DNA of 48,088 nt from an uncultured Pelagibacteraceae bacterium (lineage in GTDB: Bacteria; Pseudomonadota; Alphaproteobacteria; Pelagibacterales; Pelagibacteraceae). The translations under genes and the position numbers were made by a program. This document shows, in pieces, positions 1 through 9,697 of the stretch. The first letter of the stretch is position 1; each line of letters opens with the position of its first letter. Under the pieces are notes generated by a model, which saw only the letters and a list, made by a program, of their open reading frames with translations, was not told where the DNA came from and did not search any database. The stretch spans positions 1 to 48,088 of the forward strand of contig CABXTC010000008.1 of NCBI GenBank assembly GCA_902515095.1, in the 5' to 3' direction.

Positions 1-665
1 CACTTTATCCAGATATTTTTCCTGGTCCTTTAGGGAAAGGACTTTATGGAAAAGCAATGTCTAAAAAATTGTGGGGTTTAAACGTAATAAATATTAGAGA
101 TGCAGCAACAGATAAACACAAAACGGTTGATGATACTCCTTATGGTGGTGGAACAGGCATGTTGTTAAAACCAGATGTCTTAGCAAATTCTATTGATCAA
201 AATGTAAATAAAGGAGATAGAGTCTTGTACCTTTCACCAAAAGGCAAAGTATTTAATCAAAAATTTGCTCAAGATTTATCATTAGAAAAATCATTTTCTT
301 TAATTTGTGGACATTTTGAAGGAGTCGATGAGAGAGTACTATCCACAAGAAATATTGAAGAGGTTAGCATAGGAGACTATGTGTTGTCAGGCGGAGAAAC
401 TGCTGCGCTTGTAGTTCTTGATAGTGTATTGAGACTTTTGCCTGGAGTTTTAGGTAACGATAAATCAGCTTCTGAGGAAACTTTTGAAAATGGTCTTTTG
501 GAGTATCCACAATATACAAAACCACAGATTTGGGAGCAAAAATCAGTGCCAGATGTGTTATTATCGGGTGATCACGCTAAAATTAAAGACTGGCGTTTAT
601 CTCAATCTGAGGCTATAACACGCGACCGTAGACCAGATTTGTGGCATAAATATAAAAAAAATTAA
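1..665 (+). CDS. trmD: tRNA (guanine-N1)-methyltransferase TrmD, 5' end missing
   Basis: TrmD methylates G37 at N1 in tRNAs with a G36-G37 sequence, using SAM, and so protects the reading frame. The reading frame is open from base 3 and enters the window inside the gene. About 220 residues are visible, and roughly 30 are missing compared with the usual 240-255. The SPOUT trefoil-knot signature is clear: GGGTGM, LSPKG, the [12 protein letters not shown] block, [11 protein letters not shown] and [11 protein letters not shown]. The C-terminal helical part ends with [16 protein letters not shown], as is typical. The first in-frame ATG, at 57, is internal because family residues ([17 protein letters not shown]) are encoded before it. 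rplS follows after 16 bases, the order seen in many bacteria (rpsP-rimM-trmD-rplS), so the two are probably co-transcribed. Confidence 0.95.
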   Translation, partial: LYPDIFPGPLGKGLYGKAMSKKLWGLNVINIRDAATDKHKTVDDTPYGGGTGMLLKPDVLANSIDQNVNKGDRVLYLSPKGKVFNQKFAQDLSLEKSFSLICGHFEGVDERVLSTRNIEEVSIGDYVLSGGETAALVVLDSVLRLLPGVLGNDKSASEETFENGLLEYPQYTKPQIWEQKSVPDVLLSGDHAKIKDWRLSQSEAITRDRRPDLWHKYKKN

Positions 666-681
666 TTTGTTAAATTTTAAA

Positions 682-1257
682 ATGAAAACAATAGAAGAAA
701 TTAACCAAAATAACGTTAAAAAAATTCTTTCAGAAAAAAAAATACCTGATTTTTTTCCTGGTGACGTTGTAAAAGTTGGTGTCAGAATTACTGAAGGAAA
801 AAAGGATAGAATTCAATATTTTGAAGGTGTTTGTATAGCTAAAAAAAGTAGAGATATAAATTCATCTTTTACTGTCAGAAAAATATCTTTTGGAGAAGGT
901 GTGGAAAGAACTTTTCCGTTATATGGCACTGTAATAGATACAATTAAAGTAATTCGTTCAGGTAAAGTAAGAAGAGCAAAACTCTACTATCTAAGAGATA
1001 GGACTGGTAAATCTGCAAGAATTGCTGAAAAAATCAGAAAAAAAATCGGTATCGATATTGACGTGAAACCTGAGACTGTGACTGAGGAAAACTTAGCACC
1101 GGCTGCAAAAGAGAATTCAATAGAGACAGCTAAAGAGGGTTCACCAGCAGTTGAGCCCAAAATAGAGGAAACCTCAAAGGCAGAGATAAAAAAAGAAGCT
1201 TCTGCGGTTGAAGATAAAACTGAAAAAAAACTTGAAAATTTACAAGAAAAAAAATAA
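682..1257 (+). CDS. rplS: 50S ribosomal protein L19 with long charged C-terminal tail
   Basis: L19 sits at the 30S-50S interface of the ribosome. Residues 1 to about 115 hold the L19 fold, with [50 protein letters not shown] and [14 protein letters not shown] chose the ATG at 682 (MKTIEEINQ), which matches the usual L19 N-terminus; an in-frame TTG at 667 would add five unsupported residues. The protein is about 191 residues against about 115 in E. coli. The extra 75 residues are a low-complexity Lys/Glu/Ala tail ([18 protein letters not shown]) with no recognisable domain, probably disordered. The gene lies just downstream of trmD. Confidence 0.95.
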   Translation: MKTIEEINQNNVKKILSEKKIPDFFPGDVVKVGVRITEGKKDRIQYFEGVCIAKKSRDINSSFTVRKISFGEGVERTFPLYGTVIDTIKVIRSGKVRRAKLYYLRDRTGKSARIAEKIRKKIGIDIDVKPETVTEENLAPAAKENSIETAKEGSPAVEPKIEETSKAEIKKEASAVEDKTEKKLENLQEKK

Positions 1258-1268
1258 TTTTTTTCTCA

Positions 1269-2672
1269 ATGCCCAATACTCTTTACGATAAAATTTGGAA
1301 AGAACATTTAGTTCATCAACAAGAAGATGGAACAGCACTATTATTTGTTGATAGACATTTAGTTCATGAAGTTACTAGTCCACAAGCTTTTGAAGGATTA
1401 AGAAATTCTAATCGTAAAGTAAGACATCCAAAATTAACACTTGCAGTTGCAGATCATAATGTTCCAACGACTGATAGGTCAAAAGGTATTTCAGATCATG
1501 ATTCTAAAATTCAAGTTGAAACTTTAGAGGCAAATTGCAAAGAATTTGGTATTAAACTTTTTGGAATGGATGATAAGAGACAAGGAATTGTTCATGTAAC
1601 TGGTCCTGAGCAGGGTTTTACTCAACCTGGTACAGTTATTGTATGTGGTGACAGTCATACAGCAACTCATGGTGCGTTTGGCGCACTAGCATTTGGAATT
1701 GGAACCTCAGAGGTAGAGCATGTTTTAGCAACTCAAACATTATTACAAAAAAAAGCTAAGAATTTTAGAATTAACGTCAACGGCACACTTCCATTAGGTG
1801 TAACATCAAAAGATGTAATTCTTCAAATAATTGGAAAAATAGGCACTGCTGGTGGAACAGGATGTGTAATAGAATATGCGGGTGATTTAATCAAATCACT
1901 AACTGTCGAGAACAGAATGACAATTTGCAACATGACAATAGAGGGTGGTGCTAGAGCAGGTCTGATAGCTCCTGATGAAAAGATATTCAAATATTTAGAA
2001 GGTAGACCAATGTCTCCTAAAGGAAAAAATTGGGACAGAGCATTGGAAAATTGGAAAAATTTAAATACTGATGATGGTGCTAAGTTTGATAAAGAAATAA
2101 ATTTAACTGCTAATGAAATTTCACCAATGATAACTTGGGGAACATCACCCCAGGATGTAATTACAATTGATGAAAAAATACCAAATCCAAGAAATGAGAA
2201 GGATGAAGATAAAAAAAATTCTTTAGAAAGAGCATTAAACTATATGGGTTTGAAACCAGATATGGCAGCGAAAGACATTAAAATTGATAAAGTTTTCATC
2301 GGAAGCTGCACTAATGGCAGAATTGAGGATTTAAGAGAAGCAGCAAAAATTTTAAAGGATAAAAAAATAGCCTCTCATGTCCAAGCTATGGTTGTTCCCG
2401 GATCAGGATTAGTAAAAGAGCAGGCAGAGCAAGAGGGACTAGATAAAATTTTCCTAAGTTCTGGCTTTGAATGGAGAGAACCAGGCTGTTCAATGTGTCT
2501 AGCAATGAATGCAGATAAATTAAAACCTGAAGAAAGATGTGCATCGACATCCAATAGAAATTTTGAAGGTAGACAAGGAAGAGGTGGCAGAACACATTTA
2601 GTAAGCCCAGGTATGGCAGCAGCAGCAGCAATATCTGGTAATCTTGATGATGTGAGAAAATTCCAGAATTAG
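1269..2672 (+). CDS. leuC: 3-isopropylmalate dehydratase large subunit LeuC
   Basis: LeuC with LeuD isomerises 2-isopropylmalate to 3-isopropylmalate in leucine synthesis. It is an aconitase-family [4Fe-4S] enzyme. The 467-residue length is normal. The cluster-ligand cysteines are visible in GSCTNGR (about residue 345) and in the closely spaced pair GCSMC (about 405). The aconitase signature [20 protein letters not shown] is present, as is the N-terminal motif [19 protein letters not shown]. leuD starts one base after the leuC stop and leuB overlaps leuD, so leuCDB is one tightly coupled unit. leuA is not in the window. The start [10 protein letters not shown] is typical of the family. Confidence 0.97.
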   Translation: MPNTLYDKIWKEHLVHQQEDGTALLFVDRHLVHEVTSPQAFEGLRNSNRKVRHPKLTLAVADHNVPTTDRSKGISDHDSKIQVETLEANCKEFGIKLFGMDDKRQGIVHVTGPEQGFTQPGTVIVCGDSHTATHGAFGALAFGIGTSEVEHVLATQTLLQKKAKNFRINVNGTLPLGVTSKDVILQIIGKIGTAGGTGCVIEYAGDLIKSLTVENRMTICNMTIEGGARAGLIAPDEKIFKYLEGRPMSPKGKNWDRALENWKNLNTDDGAKFDKEINLTANEISPMITWGTSPQDVITIDEKIPNPRNEKDEDKKNSLERALNYMGLKPDMAAKDIKIDKVFIGSCTNGRIEDLREAAKILKDKKIASHVQAMVVPGSGLVKEQAEQEGLDKIFLSSGFEWREPGCSMCLAMNADKLKPEERCASTSNRNFEGRQGRGGRTHLVSPGMAAAAAISGNLDDVRKFQN

Positions 2673-2673
2673 T

Positions 2674-3279
2674 ATGCAAAAATTTAATACATTAAAAAGC
2701 ATACCAGCATATCTACCAATAGTTAATATTGATACGGATATGATCATTCCAAAACAATTTTTAAAAACAATTAAAAGAACAGGTTTAGGTAAAAATTTAT
2801 TTTTTGAAATGAGATACGATGATAAAGGTAATGAAATTAGTGATTTTGTTTTAAATCAAAATCCATTCAATAATTCAAAAATTTTAATTGCAGGTAAAAA
2901 TTTTGGATGTGGTTCATCTCGAGAACATGCTCCATGGGCATTATTAGACTTTGGTATAACATGTGTGATAAGTTCAAGTTTTGCTGATATTTTTTATAGC
3001 AATTGTTTTAAAAATGGGATTTTACCAATTATTCTTAATGATGAAAAAATTAAAGAGTTATCAGAATATGCAAAAAGAAAGGAAGAAATTTCAATAGACC
3101 TTAACGAAGAAAAGATTATCTTTGGAAACAATGAGATAAAATTTAATGTAGACTCATTCAAAAAAAAGTGTCTATTAGAGGGATTAGACGATATAGCGTT
3201 ATCACTTAAAAAATCAGATAATATAGAAAATTTTGAGAAAGAATTGAAAGCTAAAAAGCCATGGATATTTAATGATTAA
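2674..3279 (+). CDS. leuD: 3-isopropylmalate dehydratase small subunit LeuD
   Basis: LeuD is the swivel-domain partner of LeuC in isopropylmalate isomerase. The 201-residue length is normal. Diagnostic motifs are [20 protein letters not shown] near the N-terminus and [17 protein letters not shown] around residues 75-91, the substrate-binding loop of the small subunit. The ATG lies one base after the leuC stop, which suggests translational coupling, and the last 8 bases overlap the start of leuB. Confidence 0.96.
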   Translation: MQKFNTLKSIPAYLPIVNIDTDMIIPKQFLKTIKRTGLGKNLFFEMRYDDKGNEISDFVLNQNPFNNSKILIAGKNFGCGSSREHAPWALLDFGITCVISSSFADIFYSNCFKNGILPIILNDEKIKELSEYAKRKEEISIDLNEEKIIFGNNEIKFNVDSFKKKCLLEGLDDIALSLKKSDNIENFEKELKAKKPWIFND

Positions 3280-4378
3280 AGTAAAAAATAGAAAAATATT
3301 ATTACTTCCAGGAGACGGAATTGGTCCTGAAGTAACTAAAGAAGTAAGAAAAGTAATTAATTGGTTTAATGATAAAAAATCTTTAGATTTTGAAATAGAT
3401 GAGGATTTAGTTGGTGGAAGTTCCTATGATAAACACGGAATACCTTTAACTGATGAGGTTTTCTATAAAGCATTAGAAAGTGCTGTGATAATGTTAGGTG
3501 CTGTTGGGGGTCCTAAATGGGATGATATTGACTTTTCAAAAAAACCCGAGAGAGCTCTTTTAAAATTAAGAAAAGAATTGAAACTTTTTGCAAATTTAAG
3601 ACCCGCAATATGTTTTGAACAGCTTGTAAGTGCCTCAACTCTTAAACCAGAAATTGTTTCAGGTTTAGACATCATGATAGTGAGAGAATTAACAGGTGGT
3701 GTATATTTTGGTGAACCAAGAGGAATAAAGCCAATAGAGAATGGTGAAAGAAAAGGAATTAATACACACACATATACAAGTAGCGAAATAATTAGAGTAG
3801 CTAGAATCGCATTTGACCTAGCAAAAAAAAGGTCAAATAGAGTTATATCTTGTGAAAAATCGAATGTTATGGAGGCAGGTCAACTTTGGAAAGAAGAAGT
3901 ACAATCACTACATGATAAAGAATATAAAGATATAGAGTTAAGTCATATGCTTGCTGATAATTGTGCAATGCAATTAGTAAGAAATCCTAAACAATTTGAT
4001 GTCATATTAACTGATAATTTGTTTGGTGATATGTTGTCAGATGAAGCATCTATGTTAACTGGATCTCTAGGTTTATTACCCTCAGCATCATTAGGTGCAA
4101 AAAATAAAGATGGAGAAATGAGAGCTATGTATGAACCTATTCATGGTTCAGCCCCAGATATTGCTGGTAAAGGGGTTGCTAATCCTATTGCTTCAATTTT
4201 AAGCTTTGCAATGGCCCTCAGATACTCTTTGGACTTGGATAAAGAGGCAGAAGCCTTAGAAAAAGCTGTTCAGGACGCACTTAATGATGGATTAAGAACA
4301 AAAGATATTATGTCTGATAACATGAAAGAGGTTTCCACTTCTCAAATGGGTGATGCGATCATTTCAAAATTGCAATAA
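3272..4378 (+). CDS. leuB: 3-isopropylmalate dehydrogenase LeuB
   Basis: LeuB oxidises and decarboxylates 3-isopropylmalate with NAD to give the precursor of 2-ketoisocaproate. The 368-residue protein has the beta-decarboxylating dehydrogenase signatures: [15 protein letters not shown] at the N-terminus, [14 protein letters not shown], the [13 protein letters not shown] segment, [20 protein letters not shown] around 255-275, and the NAD loop [21 protein letters not shown]. The ATG overlaps the leuD 3' end by 8 bases. The next gene, dmdC, starts 26 bases later and may have its own promoter. Confidence 0.97.
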   Translation: MIKVKNRKILLLPGDGIGPEVTKEVRKVINWFNDKKSLDFEIDEDLVGGSSYDKHGIPLTDEVFYKALESAVIMLGAVGGPKWDDIDFSKKPERALLKLRKELKLFANLRPAICFEQLVSASTLKPEIVSGLDIMIVRELTGGVYFGEPRGIKPIENGERKGINTHTYTSSEIIRVARIAFDLAKKRSNRVISCEKSNVMEAGQLWKEEVQSLHDKEYKDIELSHMLADNCAMQLVRNPKQFDVILTDNLFGDMLSDEASMLTGSLGLLPSASLGAKNKDGEMRAMYEPIHGSAPDIAGKGVANPIASILSFAMALRYSLDLDKEAEALEKAVQDALNDGLRTKDIMSDNMKEVSTSQMGDAIISKLQ

Positions 4379-4398
4379 TTAATTAATTATCTTAAAAT
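4370..4398 (+). promoter_or_regulatory. Candidate sigma70 promoter for the dmd cluster
   Basis: A TTGCAA -35 element (4370-4375), a 17-base spacer and a TAAAAT -10 element (4393-4398) lie in the short leuB-dmdC gap. The expected start site would fall at or next to the dmdC ATG at 4405, so the mRNA would be almost leaderless. In DNA this AT-rich, chance matches are frequent, so the call is tentative. Confidence 0.35.
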
Positions 4399-4404
4399 CA
4401 TATT

Positions 4405-6168
4405 ATGCCAAGCTATACAGCACCTGTAGAAGACATGATGTTTCTTTTTGAAAAATTAAGAGACAATCAGAAATATAATGAATTAGAAAAGTATAAAGAG
4501 GTAAGTTCGGATTTAGTTAAAGATATTTTAGAAGAGGCTGCAAAAATAAATCAAAACTTAATTTTACCACTTGCAAAAGCAGGAGATGAAAATCCTGCAG
4601 TTTTAGAAAATGGAGTGGTAAGAACTCCTCCAGGATATAAAGAGGCATATAAAAAATATATTGAAGATGGGTGGACTTCGTTATCCTGTGATCCAAAATA
4701 TGGTGGACAAGGTATGCCAAAAACAGTGAGTGCATTTTTTGATGAAATGTTGTCTTCAGCAAGTTTATCATTTAAACTTTATAGTGAACTGAGCATAGGC
4801 GCATATAATTGTATTAATCATCATGCATCAGATGAACTAAAAGAAAAATATCTACCAAAGATAGTCGAGGGTAAATGGAGTGGCACTATGTGCTTAACAG
4901 AACCAGTTTGTGGAACAGATTTAGGACTTTTAAAAACAAAAGCAGAAAAACAAAGTGATGGAACATATAAGATTACTGGTCAGAAAATATTTATAACATC
5001 AGGTGATCACGATTTAACAGAAAATATTATTCATTTGGTAATTGCTAGAGCAACAGACTCACCAGCGGGCACAAAAGGTATAAGTTTATTTTTAGTTCCT
5101 AAATTTACAGTTAATGATGACGGAAGTATTGGTCCTAGAAACGGGATATCAACAGGATCTATTGAAAGCAAAATGGGTATAAAAGGTTCAGCAACATGTG
5201 TATTAAATTTTGATGAAGCTACTGGTTATATGATTGGTAAAAAAGACAAAGGCTTAAACGCAATGTTTACAATGATGAATCTAGAAAGAATAGTTGTCGG
5301 AATTCAAGGTTTGGGAATATCAGAAATTGCTTATCAAAACTCACTTGCTTATGCAAAAGAGAGAAAACAAGGTAAGACAAATAAAACTAAATCGACCAAT
5401 GGTGCTGATTATATAATTGAACATGCAGATATAAGAAGATCTTTGTTGAACATGAAATCAATTATCGAAGGTGAGAGAGCTTTATGTTTTTGGTTATCTC
5501 AGCAGACTGAAGTAAGTTTAAATCACCAAGATGAAAAAGTACGTCAGGAGGCATCAGATTTTGTTTCTTTAATGACCCCAGTGGTGAAATCATTGTTTAC
5601 TGATTTGGGTATGGAAATTACAAATGATGCAATGCAAATTCATGGAGGTTATGGCTATACAAAAGACCAAGGAATTGAACAGCTGTATAGAGATAATAGA
5701 ATAACTCCAATATATGAAGGTACAAATTCAGTACAAGCTGCAGATTTAGTTTTTAGAAAATTATCTAATAAAAATGGAGATATAATTAATAAATTTATAG
5801 ATTTAATAAAATCTGAGACCGATTTAGATAGTGAGAAGATTAAGCCATTTACAAAGGAATTTAAGTATTATCTAGATATTTTGACCAAGTTTAGTGAATG
5901 GATAGATGAAAAAACTAAAATAAATAAAGATGATGTTAGTGCCGCAGCAAATGATTATCTGAAAACTCTTGGTTTTGTAGCTATTGCTTATGCTTGGATA
6001 AAAGTACTGAATGTAAGTTTCAAAGATTATAATGAAAATAAAAATTTTTATGACGATAAAATAAATACCGCAAAATTTTATTTTGATAAAGTTCTACCTA
6101 GAGCTGAGCAACATTATAAATCTGCTATTTCTGGAAGCTCAAATATAATGAATTTTAAATTTAATTAA
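4405..6168 (+). CDS. dmdC: Probable methylmercaptopropionyl-CoA dehydrogenase DmdC (acyl-CoA dehydrogenase family)
   Basis: DmdC oxidises 3-methylmercaptopropionyl-CoA (MMPA-CoA) to methylthioacryloyl-CoA, the third step of DMSP demethylation. The protein is an FAD acyl-CoA dehydrogenase: MCLTEPVCGTDLG at 162-174, KITGQKIFITSGDHD at 189-203, QIHGGYGYTKD at 411-421, and the catalytic-base motif PIYEGTN with Glu438. At 587 residues it is about 200 longer than ordinary short-chain enzymes, with an extra helical C-terminus after about residue 450. That is the architecture of DmdC and related long acyl-CoA dehydrogenases. The family match is certain; the substrate is inferred from the operon, since dmdB starts one base after the stop and dmdA lies two genes on. 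A fatty acyl-CoA substrate remains possible. Confidence 0.85.
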   Translation: MPSYTAPVEDMMFLFEKLRDNQKYNELEKYKEVSSDLVKDILEEAAKINQNLILPLAKAGDENPAVLENGVVRTPPGYKEAYKKYIEDGWTSLSCDPKYGGQGMPKTVSAFFDEMLSSASLSFKLYSELSIGAYNCINHHASDELKEKYLPKIVEGKWSGTMCLTEPVCGTDLGLLKTKAEKQSDGTYKITGQKIFITSGDHDLTENIIHLVIARATDSPAGTKGISLFLVPKFTVNDDGSIGPRNGISTGSIESKMGIKGSATCVLNFDEATGYMIGKKDKGLNAMFTMMNLERIVVGIQGLGISEIAYQNSLAYAKERKQGKTNKTKSTNGADYIIEHADIRRSLLNMKSIIEGERALCFWLSQQTEVSLNHQDEKVRQEASDFVSLMTPVVKSLFTDLGMEITNDAMQIHGGYGYTKDQGIEQLYRDNRITPIYEGTNSVQAADLVFRKLSNKNGDIINKFIDLIKSETDLDSEKIKPFTKEFKYYLDILTKFSEWIDEKTKINKDDVSAAANDYLKTLGFVAIAYAWIKVLNVSFKDYNENKNFYDDKINTAKFYFDKVLPRAEQHYKSAISGSSNIMNFKFN

Positions 6169-6169
6169 G

Positions 6170-7786
6170 ATGAATCATTATGATACAAATTTAGACAAAA
6201 ATGCTGCAAATTATGTTTCTCTAACACCTTTATCTTTTTTAGAGAGAGCAAAAGATGTTTACCCAAATTATGAGGCAATAGTATATGAGGATAGAAAATA
6301 TACTTGGAGTGATGTCTATAAAAGAGCGACTAAATTTGCTAGTGCCTTAGAAAAAATTGGTATTAAAAAGGGAGATACTGTATCGTTTTTAGCTTTTAAT
6401 ACTCCTGAAATTTTTGAGGCCCACTATTCTGTTCCTATGACAGGTGCCGTGCTAAATACAATTAATATTAGATTAGATGCAAATACTATCTCTTACATCC
6501 TGAGTCATAGCGATGCAAAAGTATTGGTAGTTGATAGACAGCTTCATTTAGAAGTAAAAAAAGCTTTGAGTAAATTAGAAAAAAAAATAACAATAATTGA
6601 TATTCACGATAAATTTGCTGATCAATCAAAATTAGAAAAAATTGGTGATTTAGAATATGAAAACTTTCTTAATACAGGTGATGATAACTATATTTGGAAA
6701 ATGCCTGAAGATGAGTGGCAGGCTATATCTTTAAGTTATACTTCTGGTACTACTGGAAACCCTAAAGGTGTTGTTTATCATCATAGAGGCTCTTATTTAA
6801 TGTCAACTGGAAGTGCTGTTGCCTGGAATATGCCTAATAGATTAAATTTTTTAACAATTGTTCCAATGTTTCACTGTAATGGTTGGTGTTACCCCTGGAC
6901 AGTTCCAATGTTGAACGGAAGAACTATTTGTTTACGAAACATAGATGTCAAAAAAATTTTTGAGTTAATAGACAAATATGATGTTACTCATTTTGGAGGT
7001 GCTCCAATTGTATTAAATATGATAACTGGTGCTCCTGAAAGTGAACGAAAAAAATTAAAAAATAAAGTTCATGTGCTTACTGCAGGTGCTCCACCTCCAA
7101 GTATAATTTTCAAAAAAATGAAAGAACTTGGTTTTGAAGTAATGCATGTTTATGGTTTAACAGAAACCTATGGTCATGTCACTCAATGTGCTTGGAATGA
7201 TGATTGGAATGAATTTGACGAAGAAAAGCAAAATGAAATTAAAGCAAGACAAGGAGTTCGATACCCTAACCTTGAAGGAGCAGCAATTATGGATCCTGAA
7301 ACCATGAAAGAAGTTCCAAAAGATGGAAAAACAATTGGTGAAATTATGCTTAGAGGAAATGTAGTTATGAAAGGCTATTTTAAAGATAAGACTGCAACTG
7401 ATAAAGCTATGGCTGGAGGGTGGTTTCATTCTGGAGATTTAGCAGTAATGCATCCAGATGGATATGTTAAAATACAAGACAGATCAAAAGATATAATTAT
7501 TTCTGGTGGAGAAAATATTTCGTCAATTGAAATAGAAAACACTTTAAGTAAACACCCCTCAGTATCAATTGCTGCTGTAGTAGCTAAACCTGATGAAAAA
7601 TGGGGAGAAGTTCCTTGTGCATTTATTGAAATGGTTAAAGACAAACCCACTACAGAGAAAGAATTGATAAGCTTTTGTAAAGAAACTTTGGCTAGTTTTA
7701 AGGTTCCTAAACAGGTTGTTTTCTGTGAATTACCAAAAACTTCTACAGGTAAAATCCAAAAATTTGAGCTTAGAAAAAAATTTTAG
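6170..7786 (+). CDS. dmdB: Probable methylmercaptopropionate-CoA ligase DmdB (AMP-forming)
   Basis: DmdB activates 3-methylmercaptopropionate with ATP and CoA to MMPA-CoA, the second step of DMSP demethylation. The 538-residue protein is an ANL-superfamily acyl-CoA synthetase. The P-loop TSGTTGNPKG is at 191-200. VYGLTETYGHVT is the A5 motif. GGWFHSGDLAVMHPDGYVKI and DRSKDIIISGGENISSIEIE form the hinge region. The C-terminal catalytic lysine is Lys528 in KTSTGKIQK. The start codon is one base after the dmdC stop. The substrate is inferred from neighbours dmdC and dmdA; on sequence alone it could be another short- or medium-chain acyl-CoA ligase. Confidence 0.85.
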   Translation: MNHYDTNLDKNAANYVSLTPLSFLERAKDVYPNYEAIVYEDRKYTWSDVYKRATKFASALEKIGIKKGDTVSFLAFNTPEIFEAHYSVPMTGAVLNTINIRLDANTISYILSHSDAKVLVVDRQLHLEVKKALSKLEKKITIIDIHDKFADQSKLEKIGDLEYENFLNTGDDNYIWKMPEDEWQAISLSYTSGTTGNPKGVVYHHRGSYLMSTGSAVAWNMPNRLNFLTIVPMFHCNGWCYPWTVPMLNGRTICLRNIDVKKIFELIDKYDVTHFGGAPIVLNMITGAPESERKKLKNKVHVLTAGAPPPSIIFKKMKELGFEVMHVYGLTETYGHVTQCAWNDDWNEFDEEKQNEIKARQGVRYPNLEGAAIMDPETMKEVPKDGKTIGEIMLRGNVVMKGYFKDKTATDKAMAGGWFHSGDLAVMHPDGYVKIQDRSKDIIISGGENISSIEIENTLSKHPSVSIAAVVAKPDEKWGEVPCAFIEMVKDKPTTEKELISFCKETLASFKVPKQVVFCELPKTSTGKIQKFELRKKF

Positions 7787-7794
7787 GTAATTGA

Positions 7795-8571
7795 TTGATA
7801 ATAACTATACAAAATAAAAGTGTTCATGCTTCTGATGCTGGGCAAGGCATAAAAAATTCTAAAGATACCATAGTATTTTTGCATGGAAGTGGCTTATCAC
7901 ATATCGTCTGGTCCCTTACAGAACAATTTTTTTCGATTAAAAATTTTAATGTTTTATCAATTGATTTACCTGGACACGGAAATTCTGAAGGTCCATGTTT
8001 AGATAGTATTGAAAAAATTGCAGATTGGTTAGAAAAAGTTTTTGAAGAATTAAACTTAAATAATATAATTCTAGTTGGTCATTCACAGGGTTGTCTAGAA
8101 GCTTTAGAATATTCATTTAAATACAAAGATAGATTAAAAAAAATTGTTTTTGTTGGAGGTTCTTATCGAATGCCTGTTCATCAAGATCTTATCAATTTAG
8201 CATCAGATGGAGATTCAGATGCTGTTAAATTAATGATGAAATGGGGTTATGAAGGGTCAAAAAAATTTATTGGTGGAAATCCAGTGGAAAAAATTATTCA
8301 ATCACCAAGAGACATCAGCGAAATTTTAGCTGTAGATCTTATTGCATGTAATAATTATCAAAATGGTTCAGAGGCAGCGCAAGCTATAAATTGTCCAACA
8401 ATTTTTATATTGGGAGAACTTGACAAGATGGCTAATTTAGAAAGTGGAAAAAAATTTGCAAATATAGTTAAGAATTCGGCAACACATATAATTGATGGAT
8501 GTGGCCACATGATTATGATTGAAAAAGCATTTGAAATGAGAGAAAAGATCTTAGAATTTTTAAAAAAATGA
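7795..8571 (+). CDS. Alpha/beta hydrolase of unknown substrate inside the DMSP cluster
   Basis: This 258-residue protein has a complete alpha/beta-hydrolase triad: Ser97 in the GHSQG elbow, Asp210 in GELDKM and His238 in GCGHMI. The oxyanion-hole segment FLHGSG is at 28-33. It has no signal peptide, so it is probably cytoplasmic. The start is a TTG at 7795, 8 bases after dmdB; no better upstream ATG exists. Its stop overlaps the dmdA start as ATGA, so it is translationally coupled to the demethylase. This position suggests a role in DMSP or methylmercaptopropionate metabolism, for example as a thioesterase or esterase, but I know of no characterised function and give no symbol. Confidence 0.85.
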   Translation: MIITIQNKSVHASDAGQGIKNSKDTIVFLHGSGLSHIVWSLTEQFFSIKNFNVLSIDLPGHGNSEGPCLDSIEKIADWLEKVFEELNLNNIILVGHSQGCLEALEYSFKYKDRLKKIVFVGGSYRMPVHQDLINLASDGDSDAVKLMMKWGYEGSKKFIGGNPVEKIIQSPRDISEILAVDLIACNNYQNGSEAAQAINCPTIFILGELDKMANLESGKKFANIVKNSATHIIDGCGHMIMIEKAFEMREKILEFLKK

Positions 8572-9677
8572 AAAATTTTCCAATTGTAAAATCTAGAAGA
8601 TTGAGAAGCACCCCTTATACTGACAGGATAGAGTCTCATGGAGTGAGCAGCTATACTGTTTATAATCATATGTTACTGCCAGCATCATTTAAATCTTTAG
8701 AGTCTGATTATGAACACTTGAAAAACTTTGTACAGGTATGGGATGTTGCTGCAGAAAGACAAGTTGAAATTTCAGGAAAGGACTCAGCAAAGTTAGTTCA
8801 GTTAATGACATGCAGAGATTTATCTAAATCAAAAGTTGGTAAATGTTATTATGCACCATTAATTGATAATGATGGTCTTCTAGTTAATGATCCAATTATC
8901 AATAAATTAGCTGAAGATAGATGGTGGTTATCAATTGCAGACTCAGATGTAATTTTTTTTGCAAAAGGATTAGCGGCAGGAAATAAATTTGATGTAGAAA
9001 TCCATGAACCTAACGTGAATATTTTAGCAGTCCAGGGTCCACTCTCAGACGATTTGATGGCAAAATTATTTGGTGAGGAAATAAGACAATTAAAATTTTT
9101 TAATTTTAAATACTATGAATTTAAGAAAAAAAAATACTTTATTGCTAGATCTGGCTGGTCAAAACAAAGTGGATTTGAAATTTACGTTGAAGATAATCTA
9201 GCCGGCCAAGATTTGTATGATTATTTATTTGAATATGGAAAAGAATTTAATGTCAAAGCAGGATGTCCAAATCTAATAGAACGAATAGAGTCCGCATTAC
9301 TCTCTTATGGAAATGATTTTGATAACAGAGATAATCCATTCGAAGCAAATTTTGATAAGTTCGTGAATTTAGATAGTGACATAAATTTTTTAGGTAAAGA
9401 AAAGTTAAAAAAATTAAAACAAGAAGGAATTAAAAGAAAACTAATGGGTGTTATGATTGATCATAATAAAATTGATATGTATTGTGAAAAGACATTACTA
9501 GATGATGATAATAACGTTGTGGGATATGTTAGATCTGCAACCTATTCTCCTACTCTTAAAAAAGTTATTGGGATTGCCATGATTAATAAACCTTATTGGG
9601 ATAATAAAACCCAATTTAAGATAGATATTAATGATAAAATATTTGTAGGAACAGTTTGCGATTTACCCTTCATTTAG
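8568..9677 (+). CDS. dmdA: Dimethylsulfoniopropionate demethylase DmdA (GcvT-like)
   Basis: DmdA transfers a methyl group from DMSP to tetrahydrofolate, giving methylmercaptopropionate and 5-methyl-THF. The protein is 369 residues, about the length of SAR11 DmdA, and has the GcvT aminomethyltransferase fold. DmdA-like features include the N-terminal [16 protein letters not shown] and [11 protein letters not shown] (residues 10-38) and [12 protein letters not shown] (58-68). Later segments are VQGPLSD (155-161), [14 protein letters not shown] (193-206, with Glu204 at the folate-binding position of the family) and [19 protein letters not shown] (232-250). Neighbours dmdC and dmdB support DMSP over glycine cleavage, and no gcvH or gcvP is nearby. 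The loop after the YGND motif ([11 protein letters not shown]) looks divergent, so an orphan GcvT paralogue cannot be fully excluded. Confidence 0.82.
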   Translation: MKNFPIVKSRRLRSTPYTDRIESHGVSSYTVYNHMLLPASFKSLESDYEHLKNFVQVWDVAAERQVEISGKDSAKLVQLMTCRDLSKSKVGKCYYAPLIDNDGLLVNDPIINKLAEDRWWLSIADSDVIFFAKGLAAGNKFDVEIHEPNVNILAVQGPLSDDLMAKLFGEEIRQLKFFNFKYYEFKKKKYFIARSGWSKQSGFEIYVEDNLAGQDLYDYLFEYGKEFNVKAGCPNLIERIESALLSYGNDFDNRDNPFEANFDKFVNLDSDINFLGKEKLKKLKQEGIKRKLMGVMIDHNKIDMYCEKTLLDDDNNVVGYVRSATYSPTLKKVIGIAMINKPYWDNKTQFKIDINDKIFVGTVCDLPFI

Positions 9678-9683
9678 TATAAA
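9656..9683 (+). promoter_or_regulatory. Candidate sigma70 promoter for asd-sdhCDAB
   Basis: TTGCGA (9656-9661), a 16-base spacer and TATAAA (9678-9683) straddle the end of dmdA. The predicted start site near 9690 would leave a leader of about 8 bases before the asd ATG at 9698. The match is four of six and five of six to consensus, in an AT-rich background. Confidence 0.35.
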
Positions 9684-9697
9684 AATAATACATTACC

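Noticed and set aside
2386..2679. A Leu-rich 97-codon frame opposite leuC
   Set aside because: Leu-rich translation is what antisense reading of this codon usage gives; leuC is certain on the other strand.
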